Source: Patiria miniata (taxonomy: Eukaryota > Echinodermata > Asteroidea > Valvatida > Asterinidae). From it: a stretch of 64,000 nt of DNA. The number at the start of each line of letters is the position of its first letter. The first letter of the stretch is position 1. Where the stretch lies: positions 7,533,598-7,597,597 of the forward strand of contig NW_024037070.1 of assembly GCF_015706575.1 (NCBI RefSeq), in the 5' to 3' direction. The notes beneath the pieces are model-generated. The model saw only the letters and a program-made list of their open reading frames with translations. It searched no databases and was not told the DNA's origin. A program made the position numbers and the translations under genes. Shown here piece after piece: positions 43,666 through 58,300 of this stretch.

Positions 43666-43687
43666 GGGGGGGGGGGGGGGGGGGGGG
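43666..43687 (+). repeat. Poly-G tract (22 G)
   Basis: Uninterrupted G run within a T/G-rich stretch, about 250 bases upstream of the LSM14 start codon. Confidence 0.9.
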
Positions 43688-44318
43688 TAACGGGCCACTC
43701 TTTGACTTTTGTTTTTGTTGGGTTGTTTGCTTTTGTGTTTGTTATAGGTTTGTTTTATGTTTTAAAAGGAAAATGAATAAAAAAGGACATTTACTTTTTC
43801 ATCTTCTTAACACATTTCCATGTGCCCTCTTTTGGCCTAAGATTTTTCTCAAATCAACTCTTCTGCCGAGTTATCATAGAGCTGAATGGACGGCATATTT
43901 GGTGCGGGGGGGGGGGTCAATATGAAACAAAACAAAAACAAATTTATTATGAAAGAGAAAGGAAGTATGCATTGGTTAAAAAGTACCAGTTTTATCAATG
44001 TCTTTATAATTATCGATATTGTGGTACATAATATCGGGATACTGTTACATTTAATATTCTGTCTGCTATTCGTAATGTTCCTCTTTACTTTGTTGTTTTT
44101 CAAGCTTTAAAATAAATTAGTAAGGTAATAAATATGTGCTTGGCCGGTTTTAAACAAGTACGTTAAATACCGGCTAAGGGGGCTGCGCGGATGTGGACTG
44201 AGCCGAACCCTCCAAGGCTTTGTGAGATCAAGAGCGCCCTCTAATGTCAAATGATATCTGTCCCCCCCCCCCCCCGACGCCCATAGACCCCAATGGTAAT
44301 TACGCGTACTTCCAAAAA

Positions 44319-44853
44319 TTATAGGTTTTCCCAGCCAATTTCCTAAAATGATCATTCACTTCTGAAAATCGGTCATTCAAAAATTCGTCTGAACTCGAGA
44401 ATCGCTCTGAATACGCGTTTCATTTTCGCTACCAGTGCATTCGATTCCATTTTAGTTGGAGCAGCACCTTTCGTTAATGTCCATTCAGATTCGTTTACAA
44501 GACTTCTTTTTCGCGATTTCAAACATGCACCATTATATTTCACTTTACTTTTATGCCATCGGCACCAGATACAATTCGGGTTCCTTTTTTGTTAACCGTC
44601 AGTCAAATTAGCTGTAGGCCTACCTGAAGTCAATTTAGAAAAGGCATGCTTGCGTAAATGAATGCACAGGTAACGTAATTGGCCGTCTGTTTCTCAAAAC
44701 TGATCTGAATGCATGCACGGACAATGAAAACGATTGAACTTTCATTGAATTGAAATGGGATTGAAGACGTGCATTCAAATTCAGAGGAAAATGAATGATC
44801 GATTTACAGAAGTGAATGAACAGTTTAGGAAATTGGCCGGGAAAACCTATTAT
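44319..44853. mobile_element. Foldback element, arms about 50 bp or more
   Basis: ATTATAGGTTTTCCCAGCCA with AATTTCCTAAAATGATCATTC at the left pairs with GAATGAACAGTTTAGGAAATT and GGCCGGGAAAACCTATTAT at the right. Similar words (GAATG, CATTC) recur through the interior. Confidence 0.7.
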
Positions 44854-46028
44854 AAATGGAGATGCTAGTAACAATTGGTACAAAGGCCTCTTTCTTAAGA
44901 AATCAATGTACCAAAATAATTGCAAGTTTTTGAATTTTTGCGTGTTAATTTACCAGCTAGCTGTTCATGGGTTCAGGAAGGGCGCCACCAGGGGTGAACT
45001 TTCAGGCTCAGGCTATTTCCGAAGTTCGCGCCCTTATGGAAAAGGGCACTCCTTACAAAACATTGGGAGAGGGGGGGGGGGGGGGGTAAATACCCCTTAC
45101 TCCCCCCAAAACACTTAAGAAGCTGGATTTAACACTTTCAAAGTGTGGGCATATCACCGAACTTATGCAAGTGTTGGATTCGACACTTCAGTTTTTAGAG
45201 TGTATAAATGGTATCGTATTCAACCTGTTGAAAGCGGCCATAATCGGCATATACTGTATCCCTCTCGGGCCGGGTAGTACGAGTGTGATCTTTTACGAAT
45301 TCAAATTTTAATATGAAATAACAAGACGCCTACCCCCGATGACTTTTGATATTTTTTCAGCGTACATTTTAGCTAATGTTTTTTTTAAAATCTTCATATT
45401 TAAATAGGAAATTGAAGACACTGATGGGAGACAAACGTTTAAATGTGTATAAAACATCTTTTTTTATTTGAAACACCGTATATCATTCTATGATTCATAA
45501 ATAATATCTCCTGATTTGCAGTGGTTATCAACATTATAACCATTGTGTTTGTGTTATATCCTAAAATTCATAAAAAGAGCCCAAAGAAGCTGCATGCTTT
45601 ATAATATTATTAATTACGAATTCCATTGTTCTTATTATTATTGCTTATTATGGAATGGAAAGCAATTTTGACATTACATGTATTTGCCTTTTGTTGCTAA
45701 AAGAATGAGGTCCTTATAAAACAATTCCTACGACATTCCGAAATCGTGTTCAGGGTTTGAACACATTCTCTATATAAACATTTAAACTGTACCCACTTTT
45801 AACATGTTTAGATAGATATTGGATGCATGTAAACTGTTTAAAGGCATTATGCCCAATATCAAGTATAAATAACTGTCAGTAATAAAAATACTTATCTGGT
45901 TAAGGTCGGGCTACGTACACACTTTTTAATCACCTTTCTCTGAAAAACGGATTTCAAAATATAAATTTGACTCCTTTTTTTTACAAGTTATTTGCGGACT
46001 TTCATACTGTGCAAAGAATTATGGCTAT

Positions 46029-46261
46029 TCTCTAAATTCCGAAGAGTGAAAATTCACTCCATTCGAGTGAAGATTCACTCCCACAGTCGGAAACTAGGGA
46101 CTAGACGTTTTAGAGTGAAATTTCTTCAATCGTAAAGATCGAGTTTTCACTCGAGCTTCGAATGAAGTGGTTCTTTTTTCCGACTATTTCAATCAAAAAT
46201 GAGGGTGATTTTCACTCTAAACTGTCTAGTCCCTAATTTCACTCTTTGGAATTTAGAGAGT
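46029..46261. mobile_element. Inverted-repeat element, CTCTAAATTCC ends
   Basis: TCTCTAAATTCCGAAGAGTG and CACTCTTTGGAATTTAGAGA are inverse ends; TAGGGACTAGACGTTTTAGA and ACTGTCTAGTCCCTA lie inside. A more diverged relative lies at about 61880-62165 (CTAGTCCCTAGTTTCA, CACTCGAATGGAGTG). Confidence 0.75.
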
Positions 46262-47154
46262 AAGACTAAACATTGAGAAAAAGGTCTATCGAAAATGTGT
46301 TAAAAGGCATTGGACATCATTTGCTAACATTAACAAAAAGAAACAGCCAAAATATTGTGAACTATCTTTGAAATAAATGATAGGATCAAGCATCAATGGA
46401 AATCGTTGGGCCCATAGTATGCAGTCATTTTAACAGATGATATACTTCCTCGCGACGGTTCAAGGGTGAGGATGGTGGTGGGTGGGGCGCGGAGGGGGTT
46501 AGGTCAGAGTTTTGTTCTGTTATTAACGCCCTACCTGCTTACCAAAAAAAGTTTCAGCTCAAGTCTCATGATGGACTATACTCAAAAGTTAACGAATGTT
46601 TCTTACGGCTTTAAGGTTATTATACCCCAGTCCATTTGTCGCAATTTTATAAAAAGGACTGATTTCAGGGCTAGTAATTTATAGCAGTCATCGTTTCACT
46701 GACCCGTTTATTGGCTTGTGTCCAGTGGTGCACAAGCAAAAAATCCACGAAAACCGCTCTTCGTTTCTACGTCAAAGTGCAGCTCGCCGAATCAGTCGTG
46801 CATATCCATAGGTCACAAGGCCTGCCTGTGACCTGCCGGCTGTGCCGTGGGAAAAAACGCTTGCTTGATAGTATTATTTACCTTCAATCATGTATTTCAT
46901 AGTATTTTGAAAGTTTCCTTTTTGAATATTTGCAAATGGTATGCATTACCTTTAATACTTAAACAAAATCAAAGTAAGGATTTACGTTGTGCTACAAAGG
47001 ACGTAATTAAGGTGAAGAAAAAAAACTATTATAAATAGTTCACACACGTGGCGGTAAATATTTAAATCAAAGCTGTCCAAGATTACATTTAGTTTAAGGA
47101 AGGCACTGCAAGTTACTGTGTATTATTTTGTGTCCAAAAATAGTTGTAAACATT

Positions 47155-49268
47155 TCATTTCAAAATCCAGTTCTCTGTGGATTGGCTTTTGGAGGTCCGG
47201 TAGCGAGTACCAGCGGACGGTGCGGCTGCGTGCGACGGGCCTGGTGAGTCGGCCTCACTGCCCACCAGGGTACTCGCCGAGCGGTCCAGGGCTCGCGGAA
47301 CTCTCAGCTCCTTTTCGAATGCAGACAGGCACGTCTGCATTAATCCGTCATCGTGCAGTCTCATAGCCTCTTTAATGGAGTCGATAACTTTCGCCATTCG
47401 TTCCATCTCGGACTGGGAAAGATGAAAAAAGAAATACAAAACCCGTTGAAGCAATGTTCACAAGGACTGCCACGTCTTAAAATAGGCGCTTTTAGTTTAA
47501 AGTGTCTTGAATCGTAACAGCACGCTGTGCTAAAATAAGGTGACGCCTACGGTATCGTACAAGTCTAAAACTTAAACTTTGGAGTCTCCTTATTGTTGGA
47601 CGCTTGGTGGCAGTAGATAGGTCATCCCACACACCACGACCTGCGACTTTACGACCACACACACGCACACACAGTCTGGCTGCGAGCATCTTGGCCCTAG
47701 ACGCCGACTCGGTTTAGCCACAGTTTGTTCTTATCCACTGAACCAGCTTATATTTGCCAGTCTGAATTTACAATTAAATATTTCGAAATAACGTACACAC
47801 TCTGTCTGTACAGGCGTCGCTTTTTAAAGGCATAGTCAATAGCTGGCTCGCAGCCGTTTAAAGGATGTAGTTGGCCTATGTTTGCTCTCAGCTATGGTCA
47901 TCCAAACCTTATACGAAATTCGTCTTTTTTGACGACAGCATGCTAGGCTCAACAATGATTCCACAGGATGTTTTACATTATTACTTATACAATCAAGTTG
48001 GCTATTTCGTATTTTTTGGCAGTTTCGTTTTTGAGTTTTTCCAAATGATCCTGTATGCCTTTAAATGGTTGTGTAGGTGTGACAGTTGGCTTGATTCTTC
48101 CAAAGAAACGATTACACCAGCCAACCTTTAATACTAACAACCCGGGTCGCTGTGTTCGTACCCAATGTTTACCTACGAATTACGAACGAAAATTAAGGCT
48201 ATTTACCCATTCGTCCCCCCCCCCCAAAAAAAACCCCAAACCAAGATACGCTTAATGTGTGGCACCCTAAACAATAGTTGTTTTTCATCAGCAAAATCGT
48301 CTTAGTTGTTGGGAACTGCTCCAAAATGTATACTATGACGCCACCTAGTGTCAGAGTGTCAGTCTAGTCCACATAGAACAGCATGTCAGATGAAAACTTC
48401 TAGCCCCCTTCCGTGTGACCGGTAAAATGTCCCTGGCTACGTTACTGCTCGCGTCAATCGCGTGGTCACACGTATACGCCGCCCCTACCAGCTCGCGATT
48501 CCCACAACCGTACCGCACGCATAATCCAGTGCATTATTGCAAAAAATATTGCTGTCAGCACTTTTTAATAGCAGGATGGCACGGACTACGCGACTTACTT
48601 TGACATCTGGATTATTGTAGCAAAAGTCAATGGTTGGCGATATAGAATCCAGCGTGGCTGTCCCAGATATTGCCGTGGGTCCTCGGCCACCTTTGCCCCG
48701 CTTCTTCAGCTCCAACTGCGTGCCCGTTGTCTTCTGATGTCGACTTTGTATTACATGGTAAATCTCAATAATAAATAGAGAAAAATTAAATCAGTTAGAC
48801 AAAGGAGTCGCCCTTATCAACTAAGTCAGTTTTGATTGATTTTTGTCTTCTGTGGTAATGACCTGGGTGTGTGGGGGCGATCTCCCTTATGGCCCTATCT
48901 TAATTGCCACCCCCCCCCCAAAAAAATGTGAAGGAAATGCAGCCAGTGCCAAGCATTGTGGGTAGGTCACTTGCCGTAAAAAATGTACGTGCACTTCTCA
49001 TGGGTTGTGTCAGGGCGTACAGAGTTAACCCGTGGTTAACCCCGGGTCATATACCTTTATAATAAGAGCACAAAAAAGTTCGATGTCAGTGGCGTCGTTA
49101 GGGGTGAGGAACTTGGACGAGGAATATGGGGCACACAGATAAGAAGTGTGGCACATGCAAGTTTCTTGGCAAATATTATCCGTGCAGAAACTGGTTTTGG
49201 CAAAGGATAGTCTGGTTCCCAGACCAAAAGATTCTGGCTATTTCTGATGAATCTTCAAGTAACCGCTA

Positions 49269-49310
<42 letters not shown>

Positions 49311-52300
49311 GGCACGTGACATTTGTTAAACATTTTTAAAGAATGAGTTAAAAATAAATATTCATTGCTTGCATTTAAAAAAAAACCCTGGAAATTCAAT
49401 GACGATTTTGTGCATCAAGACTACACTCAGCTCGTGCGAGGGGTAAGCTTTGATGCGTATAATGTACTATTTTTAATATGGCGACGCGTCGAGACGGTTA
49501 CCTAGGGGTATTTTATTAGGGTCCCTTAATTTCAAGATTCCAGCTCAACATTAATCAATGCTTTAGAACAGAAATATCAAACTGTAAGACATGAAGCAAA
49601 TGATTTATTGTTTTTTATTTGATCTGAAGTTAAGAACATTAAAAGCTTTTAATGATGAAAACCAAAGCCGAGCTTTGAAAAAGGGGCATCATGTTTCGGT
49701 TTTAGCCGTGAGGGCTACCTGAACTAAGATTCGTCAGAAGTAATAGTCAGAATCTTTTGGTCTGGGAACCAGACTATGGGCGTCCTAAAGCTACTAATGG
49801 GCGTCCTAAAGCTACGGCTACGTCTTTTATCGTCATGTGCCGTAGTTGTGTGTCCAAGACCTAGAGACAAGTAGCTCAACACATGAGATTTGGACTTGGC
49901 CTAATTTCAACAAGATGTGCACAAAGTATATCATTCACGAGTCGGCCATATTAAATTGAAAGCGAGGTAAACTCTTCATTTCTGGAACTTGCGAGTACAA
50001 ATGAAAGCAATGAAATAAAACCTCATTACAAATTAATCCCAGTCTGCATTGATAAATAGTTATTGTGATTAAACATACCCTAACTTTTTAAAAACAAAAA
50101 CAGAGTGAGGCTTGGAATGCACTCCAATCATACAATATAGTATGGTACCATCATCGCATTCAGCAGTTATTTATTAAATAGATTCAGGAGCCACGATCGC
50201 TTCATCGTGAGTAATGAATACAAAGGCCTATAGCGCAATGGCCTCTAGAGTCCTATAGTTGTCGGTTTAACATAGCCATACAAAATGTCTTTGAGTTCAG
50301 CCACCATCAGGTTTCCGACCAGCCTACCTTTGAGCCGTAGAGTAAAGCAACCATAACGGTGACTGTCAGTTGGACTCGGCAAACTCCAACGATTAATTGT
50401 TTGTCCGCTACACTCTGCTCTACGGACTCCAGCACGCTGAAGAAAAAAATCAATATGGCAACAGTTAAATCCGTATCCATTGGATTGCTTTAGTCATTGA
50501 CTTCAATTCTGCAACCTGAAGCATCTTCTTCTTTTAATTAAAATTGACGCAATATTTGTAATTTCGAACGGTATCTTTGGGTAGAAAATATGGTTATCTT
50601 ACAAATTTTTCATTTGATACCATACGAATCAACACTGGTTTGTGAATTCATGGTGATCGCTATCTCTATTTTCGTACAATTTTGTCGTCTGTTATCGTTT
50701 TCGCCAATATTTCCCCTTACAAAATCAGTCAACAACACTTCTGTTGATTTTAAACATCCCTCTATCCAGTGAGTTGAGCCCAATAACCTTAAAGTGAATT
50801 TTCGTACTCAAAGAAAAAAATTATGACATCAAAGTATCCAAAATTGTGGCAACTTTTTGACGCTGAAATAGCTGAAACATTAAAATTTCTGCCTGAAATG
50901 ATATCACACTTTTGCTCATGAATAATATGCAAATTCGCATTAGCATAAAAACCCAGGTATGAAGCCGGCCGAAGGCCGCAGATGAAGCAAAAATGATTCC
51001 GAAAACCCATAAAGATGTCAGAACAATAAATGTAATTGCTTAAATAGCCATATAATTGGAAAAGCGTAGGCACGCGCAATTCATTATTTTCATTTTGATG
51101 AATTCCCGGATAACATTATGCCTGTAGCCATCAGGCTTCAGAAAAAATATCCGCCAAAGCGTTATTAAAATTTAACCTTTAATGAAATAGGTTGCCGCCA
51201 GTCCCTTATCAGTCATCTGCCTTGACAAGTGTTTAATCATTCCAATTGAAGAAACAGCAATTACTTGAATGATGCACGCATCAGTCAAGTAGTTATCTAG
51301 CCATGTTGATGTCCAAAAGGCATGTTCTGGTACAATGGAATGATGGATGAACCCACCGACCGCAATTACAAGCAAGTTGAAACTATCAGAAATGATTTAA
51401 ATTGTTGCAGTTAATGCGTCGGTCTATAATGCTCCTTGCTGATCGTGTTATTATACGTGTTTGGCTGGAGTGGTTAGGTTGAAATTCCAAACTACTGCGC
51501 CATATCACCATTAACAGCCGCCTCCCCTCCCCAAAGAAAAATCACTTTTAGTATCGTTTGTTTGGAGTTTATCACTATCCTGATACTCAAGCGATTGGTA
51601 ATCAGTCAGTTAAAAATGATAAGCCGAAACTTCATTTAAAGCGTATCCTACCACTCACTTTTCTCAAAATGTAAAAATTCTTCGTAGCATACAGCTTGCT
51701 GTATAATTATGTAAAACATAAAGATATATCTGAGCAGTAAGATTGATACAATTTGTGTAATTGTTCAAGGTATTCTATTTCAGGCGTGAAATATATTAAA
51801 TGTTTTAATACCAAAACAAATCCCGACTCCACACGCAAATGTAATTGCAAATGGTGTTGTCTTTCCACATAATCGACGAGTTTGAACGTTTCAGAGAAAA
51901 TTACTTACACAGTGGTCAATAAAATGTTAAATACCGACATCAGCGTCTCGTTGTATATGCAGATGCTAATGAATTTACTCTCGTTGAACGCAGAGGGCGC
52001 CTTCCTGACTTTCACACACAGATAAACTCCCCAGGCTAGTAGAAGAAGTGAAGCTGCAATGGAAAACACGAATAATGGGGTCAACAAAATATGGGGAAAA
52101 AACTAATTATTAAATAATTTTGTCAACAGCGCATAATATGGTTCAATATTCTTGGGTCACGGCTGCTCTCCTAAGGTGCAAATAAATCCAGGAATAAAAT
52201 TCACATTCCAAAATTGACACCATGTCATAATGGATCTGAAGAGAATCGATATTGAAGCACACTTTGGCTGTAGCGTAATATCTCCCAATTTGCAGTTGTA

Positions 52301-55300
52301 ATAGGGTTCATTATATTTTAAGGCAGAAAATATATAATAATATTGATACCAAAAACAAAGACATTCTTTAAAATATTTTTAATAATGGAGAGGAGTTTTT
52401 GTCAAAGGTCCAACATTTCCTACAACCCATCATGAAATAATTTGCGCTAATAGGAATTATTAAAACACGTCACGTCTGACCTCCTTTCCACGGAAATTCA
52501 ATTTCAGGGATAATTGTTATCAAAATTAAAAACTTCATAGAGGCACCTGGGGCAAAGGACTTGGGGGGGGGGGGGAATGTGCTACCAGTTATCGGGGTCG
52601 GTTCATACTTGGGGTCGGTTCACATTTCGCTATATTTTCGCGAAACTTTTTGGACGTTGGCGGCAGCAAACACACCGATCCTTTTTCTATTGCTTGCGTC
52701 TTATTGAGCATGCGCCCTTTAGCTTAACGTAAACAATCGAAAAGGACCGCTGTGTTTGTTGTCACCAACGTCTTAACAGTCTCCATTCCATAACCTATAT
52801 TCATAAACACCTGGGAGAGTTTATCCATTTCTTTGGTTGAGGGTCCATCAAGTTGTTGGTTTTATTGTACTGTTTAAACACCACCTTGTGTTTAAAATGG
52901 GCCAGTAATAAAGGTGGCCCCTGAATCAGGACAACAAAGTTCTGCTTTCGTCTTGTATTTTATTTTTAAAAGAGCATAATTTATTCTTCAAAGTTTGTAG
53001 GTTTCGGGAAAGATTAGTATTTGGCAAAGTAATTTATTCAAGATTGTTTATACATACAAAAAAACTGACCTCCTTCTCCGATGTAACTCCAGAGCGTGGT
53101 AGTGCACTGCTTGTACTTGAGGTTGTCGGACGTGAGCCGAGTCGCCTCATAAGACGGCTGGAGATACGTCCCGATCCCAAGGAAGAGCACCATTGCAATA
53201 ACGAGCGCGCCAATGCGCAGGTACAGCTGGTTGTCCGTGATACGGACGGGCTTGGCACTCCGCACAGTGAAAACCACTGTGATCCTGTAAAGAGTCGGTG
53301 GCAAAAACTCAATATTGAAAGTCGTAAAAAGGTTCTTCTTTTTTGGCTCCGGCGTTGCCTCGGCCTGAGGCCTCAGCTTAGGGTTCCTGGTTTGAGATCC
53401 ACCGGACTGACAGCAACTTTATTGTGTGCGAAAGTATCATCGACTTATCTCTTGTAAGGCCAAAGATTGGAGATTTCCAGCAATAAACGAGTCAAAATTA
53501 TTGTGGAAAGTCTTGGCGTACAATAACCCTGTGTACTGCCCTCTAGAGGATGACACGGGATTCAATTGGTAAACGTTGCGCATGCATCGACCTGTTTGGG
53601 TTGTTTTTTGGGGCGTGTGTTTTTGTTTTGGCTGTAAATCTTGTGAGAATTTGCATACTTTTTTTTTGAGACGATACAATTTCTTTGAGAGGGCATGCCT
53701 CAGAAATTCAAGACCGAAATGGCTGAAGACGATGACGCATTGACGGTCAATGTCAATTTATAATGGAGTTATGCAAGAAACGATCAGGAAGAAAACTTGC
53801 AAAGGGAAATGGTGGCACAAACCAAATTGTCTAACTTTGCTATACGTAATGTGCACTGCATATTATCACTAGAGGACCGAACACAACTTATTTCGACCTA
53901 TGGATGGTGATCCGGGGGGGGGGGGGGGGCGGGGGAGAACCACGGAGACATTTCCCGCAATATTTTTTTGGGGAGGGGGACGTCTACGGCTATGTGCGCC
54001 AACAATTTACCTCAGTGCCAATATTGCCTGAAGCTTCATAATATTTGTTTGCCCCGTCGAATTGTTCTCGGATATCACTCTTCCACGGCTTCAACAGTGT
54101 ATAAGAGATTCCGAGAATCTCGTGTTAAATGTTGTTGAGAAATAGCAACAAAGGCCGACGGATTCAGTAGAGATTATGCACGACCACTAACAAGCCAATC
54201 AAGTTTTGTGACCAGATTTGATCAAAATTATTTTAGTCAATATATTTTCTGTTTGACTGCATTATAAAACGTTGATTCGGAGGCGACCACCAAAACATAT
54301 CTGCGTTACCTCACATTGTAAGATAGGAAGAGAAAATACGTCACAAAGCGCAGAAAATGTGTCGTGCAGCTAATGCAATTTGAAGACTTGGAGTTTATGT
54401 GTTAATCACATTATGTCAAGTTTTTCTTTAATGCACGCCCTTGTGGGAAGTGAGAAAACGTGTGCACTCGGAGAATGCCATTTAAACTCACGTGTTTGTT
54501 CTAGTAATGAGATTTGGGTCGGAAATGTTGATGAAATCAGCACGTCTAGTGAACAGTAAATTTGAAGAGCGAATTCCATCAAGAACGAAAGCGTGACTGC
54601 AGTGTTTGTTTTCAACACAGACGGCACAGCATAATGTTTTGTCTTTGGATAGGAATTTACCACTTTTCCCTTTTCTCCACGCCGAACCGTATCCTTGATC
54701 CAGGTCTCTTCAATAAATGCATAATCTTAAAGTAAACGTCATCTCGTTTTGTTGAACCAGACCTCGCGGCATTACCAGGGGCGTCACCAGACAAATATTT
54801 AAAGTGGTCGGAGGTGTTACAACAAAGTTACAGGCAGGCCCTCCGTGCTGGAAGGTAGGAATGTTTCCGTTCACCCGGCCGCTGAAAAATAAAAAAGTGA
54901 GGGGTGGAGGATGGGGGTGGGGGTGGGGGTGGGAGTGGGGGTGGTGGTGGGGTGGACGGCTATACCATCTCACTTTTTGTGGCACTGTTCAAAGCGGACG
55001 ATCTTCCATATTAGCGGACAATAAGTGGCGCTATTGGTTACGGTATATTTTGCGACAGACATATTTTTGCCAACAGGCCGACGATTTTGCCGACAAAAAC
55101 GATGTGTCTTTTACCCAATGGTAATGTGCATGATTGACTGACCTGGAGTTGAGGTCAAATTCTTTTTTTCATTTCAATTAAATTTCAAAATTGTGTACAT
55201 TGTATTTGTTTTCCACAGAATTGTATTGCCCTTAAGCGATCAATCATCAAATTCATTAAGAAAACAAAATAAATCAAAAGATATAGGACGTTGCACGCGT

Positions 55301-58300
55301 TGTAGACACATTTAATGCGATGTGCGCGTCAATTCTCGAGAAACATTTTAAAGTTAACTTGCCAGCTCCATACCATGATCTTGCTTGTCTTACCTCCATG
55401 TTTTGAAGAGTAAGGCGCCATAGGCTAACGCTATACCGAGGTACCGAGCCCAGGGCTGTAAAAGACAGTACCAGGATCCTAGCTCCGTTCCCCTCAGAGC
55501 TGCGTGCAAAATATTCTAAGGACAAAGGAAAAAATTCATCTAGATATTATTAGAATAAATACCTGATAGTTTGGGGACCCGGTTCATACTTCACGCGGAA
55601 GTGAAACTGCAAAGCGAATTTCATGACGTCACTGATGGAAGTTTCATTGTGAGTTTCGCCGTCACCTTAAAGAATTTGCTTCGCACCCAACATTCGAATG
55701 AGGTACGAACCGGCCTTAAAACAATGGGAAACTGCTTCGATAATTTTTTGGGGGGTTAACATTTTTTTGGTGTCAATAAAGCGCCTTAAGTCTTTCTTGT
55801 TAATATCAACAATGAAATCGTTTTTACACAAAGAAGGCTTCTGAAACAAAGTTTATCAAGGTTGAATGCGTGTTCCGTGTTAAAGTTGTTCCCTTAACCC
55901 ATCTCTTTATTTTGTTCACAGGCCTGCAATCAAATGTTACGCTTGTAACGAGTCACTGAAATTTTGTGACTCGAGAATGAGGGACTCAAGTCGAGTCGAG
56001 TCGAGTCATTTGCTCGCAGTGACTCGAGTCGAGTCGATGCTTTTACCCGTTGGAACTCGAGTCGAGTCTAGTCGCCAAAAAAATGTGACTCGAGTCGGAC
56101 TCGAGTCGAGGCATAAACTAGAATCATTACAACTCTGTGGCGGTAGCACCATAGTCAAATCTGTTTTGTGATTTTGTGTGGTTCTGAAAAAGACGGACAG
56201 ACCGTAGCGTACTGTCAGAAAAACGTCGAGTTACCAAACTGGTCCTTTTCCGAACTACACAAAGTAAGAAAGAAGAAGACATTTGACAGCTTGGTGCTCA
56301 CACAAGCCTCACATCTTAGACTCTCCACCAGGCAAACCTTCAAGTCTTAGACCCTAAATCGTTCATCGCGCCCAAGAGGTATTCATTGCTGAAACTCACA
56401 GCGTGTGTGCACGTATGCGTAATTTCCGTTTGTTGATAACTTATCCTTTACAAAGAGTAGTGTATTATTTGCTCGTGTCCTTCGTTTTCCTCTTGTGTTC
56501 TTTTAAGGGCTTTTTGTATAGTGAATTGGACTACGAATCCCTCTTACACGGTCGCTACGCCACAGTTAATTACTCGGATACTGACGGTTTCATCCAGGAA
56601 ATTACGACTTCATTCGTCTATCTGCCCGCGCTCTACAGACCAGGAAGATGTATTCAAACTTTGATCATGACACTCAAGCGGTTTGTATTTTGTTAGTTAA
56701 TAAGTAGAGAAACGAGATGGCAGCACGAGTATCGCGCTGATGTACAACAAATGTTATGATCACCACTTGAAAACATTGTATGTCATCATTGCTGAAAACA
56801 AGAAAAAAAGAAGCTTTTCATGCGCGCACTTTGTCGGTATTCTGGCCCGTTCCTTTATTTCATTTGACATCGACAAATCACATTCACCAGGAGGGTTTAT
56901 AAGAAGGGATCCTTACAAATAAGACATTTGTCACACTTCACAAGCATGCAATCCTTGCCTATAGACAGATTCCTGGACTTTGCCTCTGTTCTTGATCCCT
57001 AAGCAAACACAGCAGCAATTTGTGTTCACTCTTTGCAGTCAATTTTGTCTCGGAATAACTTTGAAGCATGTGAGATAAACGACATCTGTTACACAATCCT
57101 GTTCTTTTTCTTTAAGATTTTCCATTGCTCTGAACACACACGCGGTACTTATAAAAGATGTGGTAAGATGCTATACGAAATACATGACATTAAATTGTTT
57201 GTTGAAGCAAAATGCAGCATGTATGACGCGATATCATTTACATTCTTTTTCATGTGGCCCTTTTTATATTAGCACATGCAACTAAAGTTTTTCCATTTAT
57301 CCTTGGTTAATCGCCTACAGGAAGCAACAATCTCGCGTTTTGAGGCTTCGATTTATAATACAGCCAAACGGTTTACGCTATTAAAGACGCATTCCCCATG
57401 CTATTTTCAAGTTTCACCCATATTATTATTATTATTTACAAAATTCGATTTATTGGCCGCCAGACAATCCTTCGGCTGTCGCAGGGCGGGTTCATTTGTG
57501 CGCAAAATAAACTTGGGCCCCTTTTCAGAGGGTTGAAGATGGTCAAAATTGGAAGAAAGTAGTTTTTTCGTTAAAACAACATATACAAATTGCAAAATCG
57601 TTGAGAAAACTTTTTTTGGGGGGGGGGGGAGAGAGTACCGTACTGGCCTGTGCAAGGTACACTGTTGTTTATTCTGGACAGACAGTACTGTTGGCATGTC
57701 ATTATGGCCACCAGGTGTTACGGTAAACTTGAATGGTTCAACCAAGCCGTGGCACAATTCCCACCTTCGACTTTCCCTATACAACTATGACGGTGTAATA
57801 GGAAGTTAATATCATATCATAAGTGAAAGACAATTAGCAAAATCTAGATAATGGTTTTTAGTCGGACACGTGCATTGTGTTATCAATACTAACCTCCGTA
57901 TACATAACAGCCGAGCCAATGATAAAGACGTACAGCAGACCGGGACTTGCAGCTTTGAATACCTGTACACAGAAATAAACGAAGAAACTCAGGAGTCATT
58001 GTTTGAAAATTCTACACCATGTCGTAATTAATAGCCAAAGTTTATGTTTGTGAACACATCGAGATTTGATGATGTTCACTTCTGACCTAGTCTTGATCCA
58101 AGTATTGGATTGTTTCCCCTTACACAGGCAATCCCTGGCAGCAAGATCAATCCTCCGCGGCGGCAGAGGGCGCTACCACCCAGATGAATCAAATTACAGT
58201 CTTGGAAATTATTGACACCGAAGCCCATGCTTTAAGCTTGAACACAGCACACGCGAGGTCTTCTCGGAATTCTCTGGGTACCGGTGTCAATATTCCCAAG

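Larger units (their letters stand above)
43412..47154. other. Intergenic region between LSM14 and the GPR158-like gene
   Basis: Upstream of the LSM14 start and downstream of the GPR158-like stop, both genes on the minus strand. The first 100 bases should hold the LSM14 5' UTR/promoter. Contains G runs (43666-43687, 45071-45086) and two inverted-repeat elements (44319-44853, 46029-46261). No exon recognised. Confidence 0.5.

Noticed and set aside
55975-56171. A short frame rich in RVESSR repeats.
   Set aside because: It is produced by the GACTCGAGTC-type simple repeat and has no other support.
57407-57784. A 125-codon minus-strand frame within the GPR158-like gene as an extra exon.
   Set aside because: It lacks family similarity, part of it is a dispersed repeat also found at 60715-60835, and the neighbouring exons join in phase without it.
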